This document shows positions 5,892-6,625 of a DNA stretch of 6,625 nucleotides, piece by piece (within the stretch, counting starts at the first letter, position 1; each line of letters starts with the position of its first letter). Where the stretch lies: contig CABRIB010000099.1 of NCBI GenBank assembly GCA_902470915.1, forward strand, positions 1 through 6,625, read 5' to 3'. The DNA is from an uncultured Collinsella sp. (lineage in GTDB: Bacteria; Actinomycetota; Coriobacteriia; Coriobacteriales; Coriobacteriaceae). The translations under genes and the position numbers were made by a program. The notes beneath the pieces were generated by a model. The model saw only the letters and a program-made list of their open reading frames with translations. It was not told where the DNA came from and did no database searches.

Positions 5892-6566
5892 ATGGCTATT
5901 ACCCCTGCAGACATCCAGGCTCAGACTTTCTCTGAGGCCAAGCGTGGCTACGATCCTGCCGAGGTCGACGTCTTCTTGGAGACGCTGTCCTCCGAGGTTG
6001 ACGCTATGCTTGCTAAGATCGTCGACCTTAAAGGTCGTCTGACTGCTACCGAGCAGCAGCTTGCCGATGCGCAGGCTCAGCTTGCCCAGGCTCAGGATGC
6101 CCCCGTCCAGGCCGTTCCTGCCGCCCCCGTGGCTGCTCCCGCCCCTGACTTCTCCGCTCAGGAGCGCCAGATTTCCGCTGCCCTGATCGCTGCCCAGCAG
6201 ACCGCTGAGACCATCGTCAACGATGCCAATGAGAACGCTGAGCGTATCCGCAACGAGGCTGACGCCAAGGCACGCGAGGTTATCCGCCAAGCTCTGACCG
6301 AGAAGCAGGCCGAGCTCGAGGAGATCGATCGTCTCAAGGCTTCCCGTGAGGAGTTCAAGGCCGAGTATCTCAAGCTCATCCAGCACTTCATGGACGATGC
6401 CCAGAACTCCTTCCCGGCCGACCTCATGGCCTCCACGCCGGTCGGTTCCGCCGCTTCTCCTGCGGTGACTGTTCCTGCCGAGCCGCTGCCCGTCGCTGAC
6501 CCGGTTGTCCCCGTGGCCGATCCCTTCGCCCCGATCGACAACTTCGCTGCCGACGACCTGGACTAA
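5892..6566 (+). CDS. divIVA: DivIVA/Wag31-family polar and septal scaffold protein
   Basis: DivIVA self-assembles on negatively curved membrane at septa and poles and recruits division or growth factors. The 224-residue protein opens with the family's lipid-binding domain, MAITPADIQAQTFSEAKRGYDPAEVDVFL, containing R18-G19-Y20-D21. The position of the membrane-inserting Phe of Bacillus DivIVA is K17, giving a KRGY pattern as in actinobacterial Wag31. A first coiled coil spans about 30-68, an Ala/Pro-rich break 70-86, and a second, highly charged coiled coil 87-170. The tail (174-224) is Pro/Ala/Val-rich, with PVADP twice (200-204, 207-211), and ends acidic. ATG 5892 follows AAGGAG by 7 nt. It lies 61 nt after yggT, so it may share that transcript or have its own promoter. 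It is the last gene before a strong terminator. Confidence 0.93.
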   Translation: MAITPADIQAQTFSEAKRGYDPAEVDVFLETLSSEVDAMLAKIVDLKGRLTATEQQLADAQAQLAQAQDAPVQAVPAAPVAAPAPDFSAQERQISAALIAAQQTAETIVNDANENAERIRNEADAKAREVIRQALTEKQAELEEIDRLKASREEFKAEYLKLIQHFMDDAQNSFPADLMASTPVGSAASPAVTVPAEPLPVADPVVPVADPFAPIDNFAADDLD

Positions 6567-6592
6567 CATTCGGCCTACAATTTAGTGCCTAG

Positions 6593-6622
6593 AAAGGACC
6601 CGCAGCTTGCGGGTCCTTTTTT
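6593..6622 (+). terminator. Strong intrinsic terminator after divIVA
   Basis: AAAGGACCCGC (6593-6603) pairs perfectly with GCGGGTCCTTT (6609-6619) around a 5-nt loop. A run of six Ts (6617-6622) closes it. It starts 26 nt after the divIVA stop and ends the division-gene transcript. Confidence 0.93.
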
Positions 6623-6625
6623 ATG

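Overview
The window is one unbroken run of plus-strand bacterial genes, GC-rich and tightly packed. It holds a phosphate-uptake operon followed by a cell-division/polar-growth cluster. Codon use favours G/C at third positions. The combination of SepF, YggT and a DivIVA with actinobacterial features points to a high-GC Gram-positive. My best guess is a Coriobacteriia member (Collinsella-like), but that is an inference from gene content and style, not a database match.

Bases 1-49 are not genomic. They are an Illumina Nextera library adapter (P5 tail, an 8-base i5 index, the Read 1 adapter and the Tn5 mosaic end) fused to the chromosome at base 50. The window therefore starts at an assembly edge, inside pstS.

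Bases 50-3887 carry the 3' end of pstS (phosphate-binding protein), pstC and pstA (the two permease subunits), pstB (ATPase) and phoU (regulator). Together they encode the high-affinity phosphate ABC transporter and the protein that couples it to phosphate sensing. Gaps are 1 nt (S-C), 3 nt (C-A) and 12 nt (A-B). They widen to 92 nt before phoU, where two stem-loops can be drawn. PhoU looks atypical: both metal-binding motifs appear degraded and it has an acidic C-terminal extension.

A perfect 11-bp inverted repeat at 3925-3956 separates the phosphate operon from the second block, 4007-6566. That block is yggS (PLP homeostasis), sepF (FtsZ membrane anchor), yggT (small membrane protein) and divIVA (polar/septal scaffold). 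The order matches the ylmE-sepF-ylmG-divIVA arrangement known from Gram-positive division clusters, here without ylmH. A strong intrinsic terminator at 6593-6622 ends the window.

The most notable points are the adapter chimera, which creates a false protein start beginning MCIRDS; yggT, which has no ATG/GTG/TTG at its proper start, seems to begin at ATC 5549 behind a good ribosome binding site, and lies in the same frame as sepF; the divergent PhoU motifs; a missing EAA-loop glutamate in PstA; and a long Gly/Tyr/Asp-rich disordered linker in SepF. I found no mobile element, CRISPR array, RNA gene or wholly new system. No gene-free stretch exceeds 300 bases.
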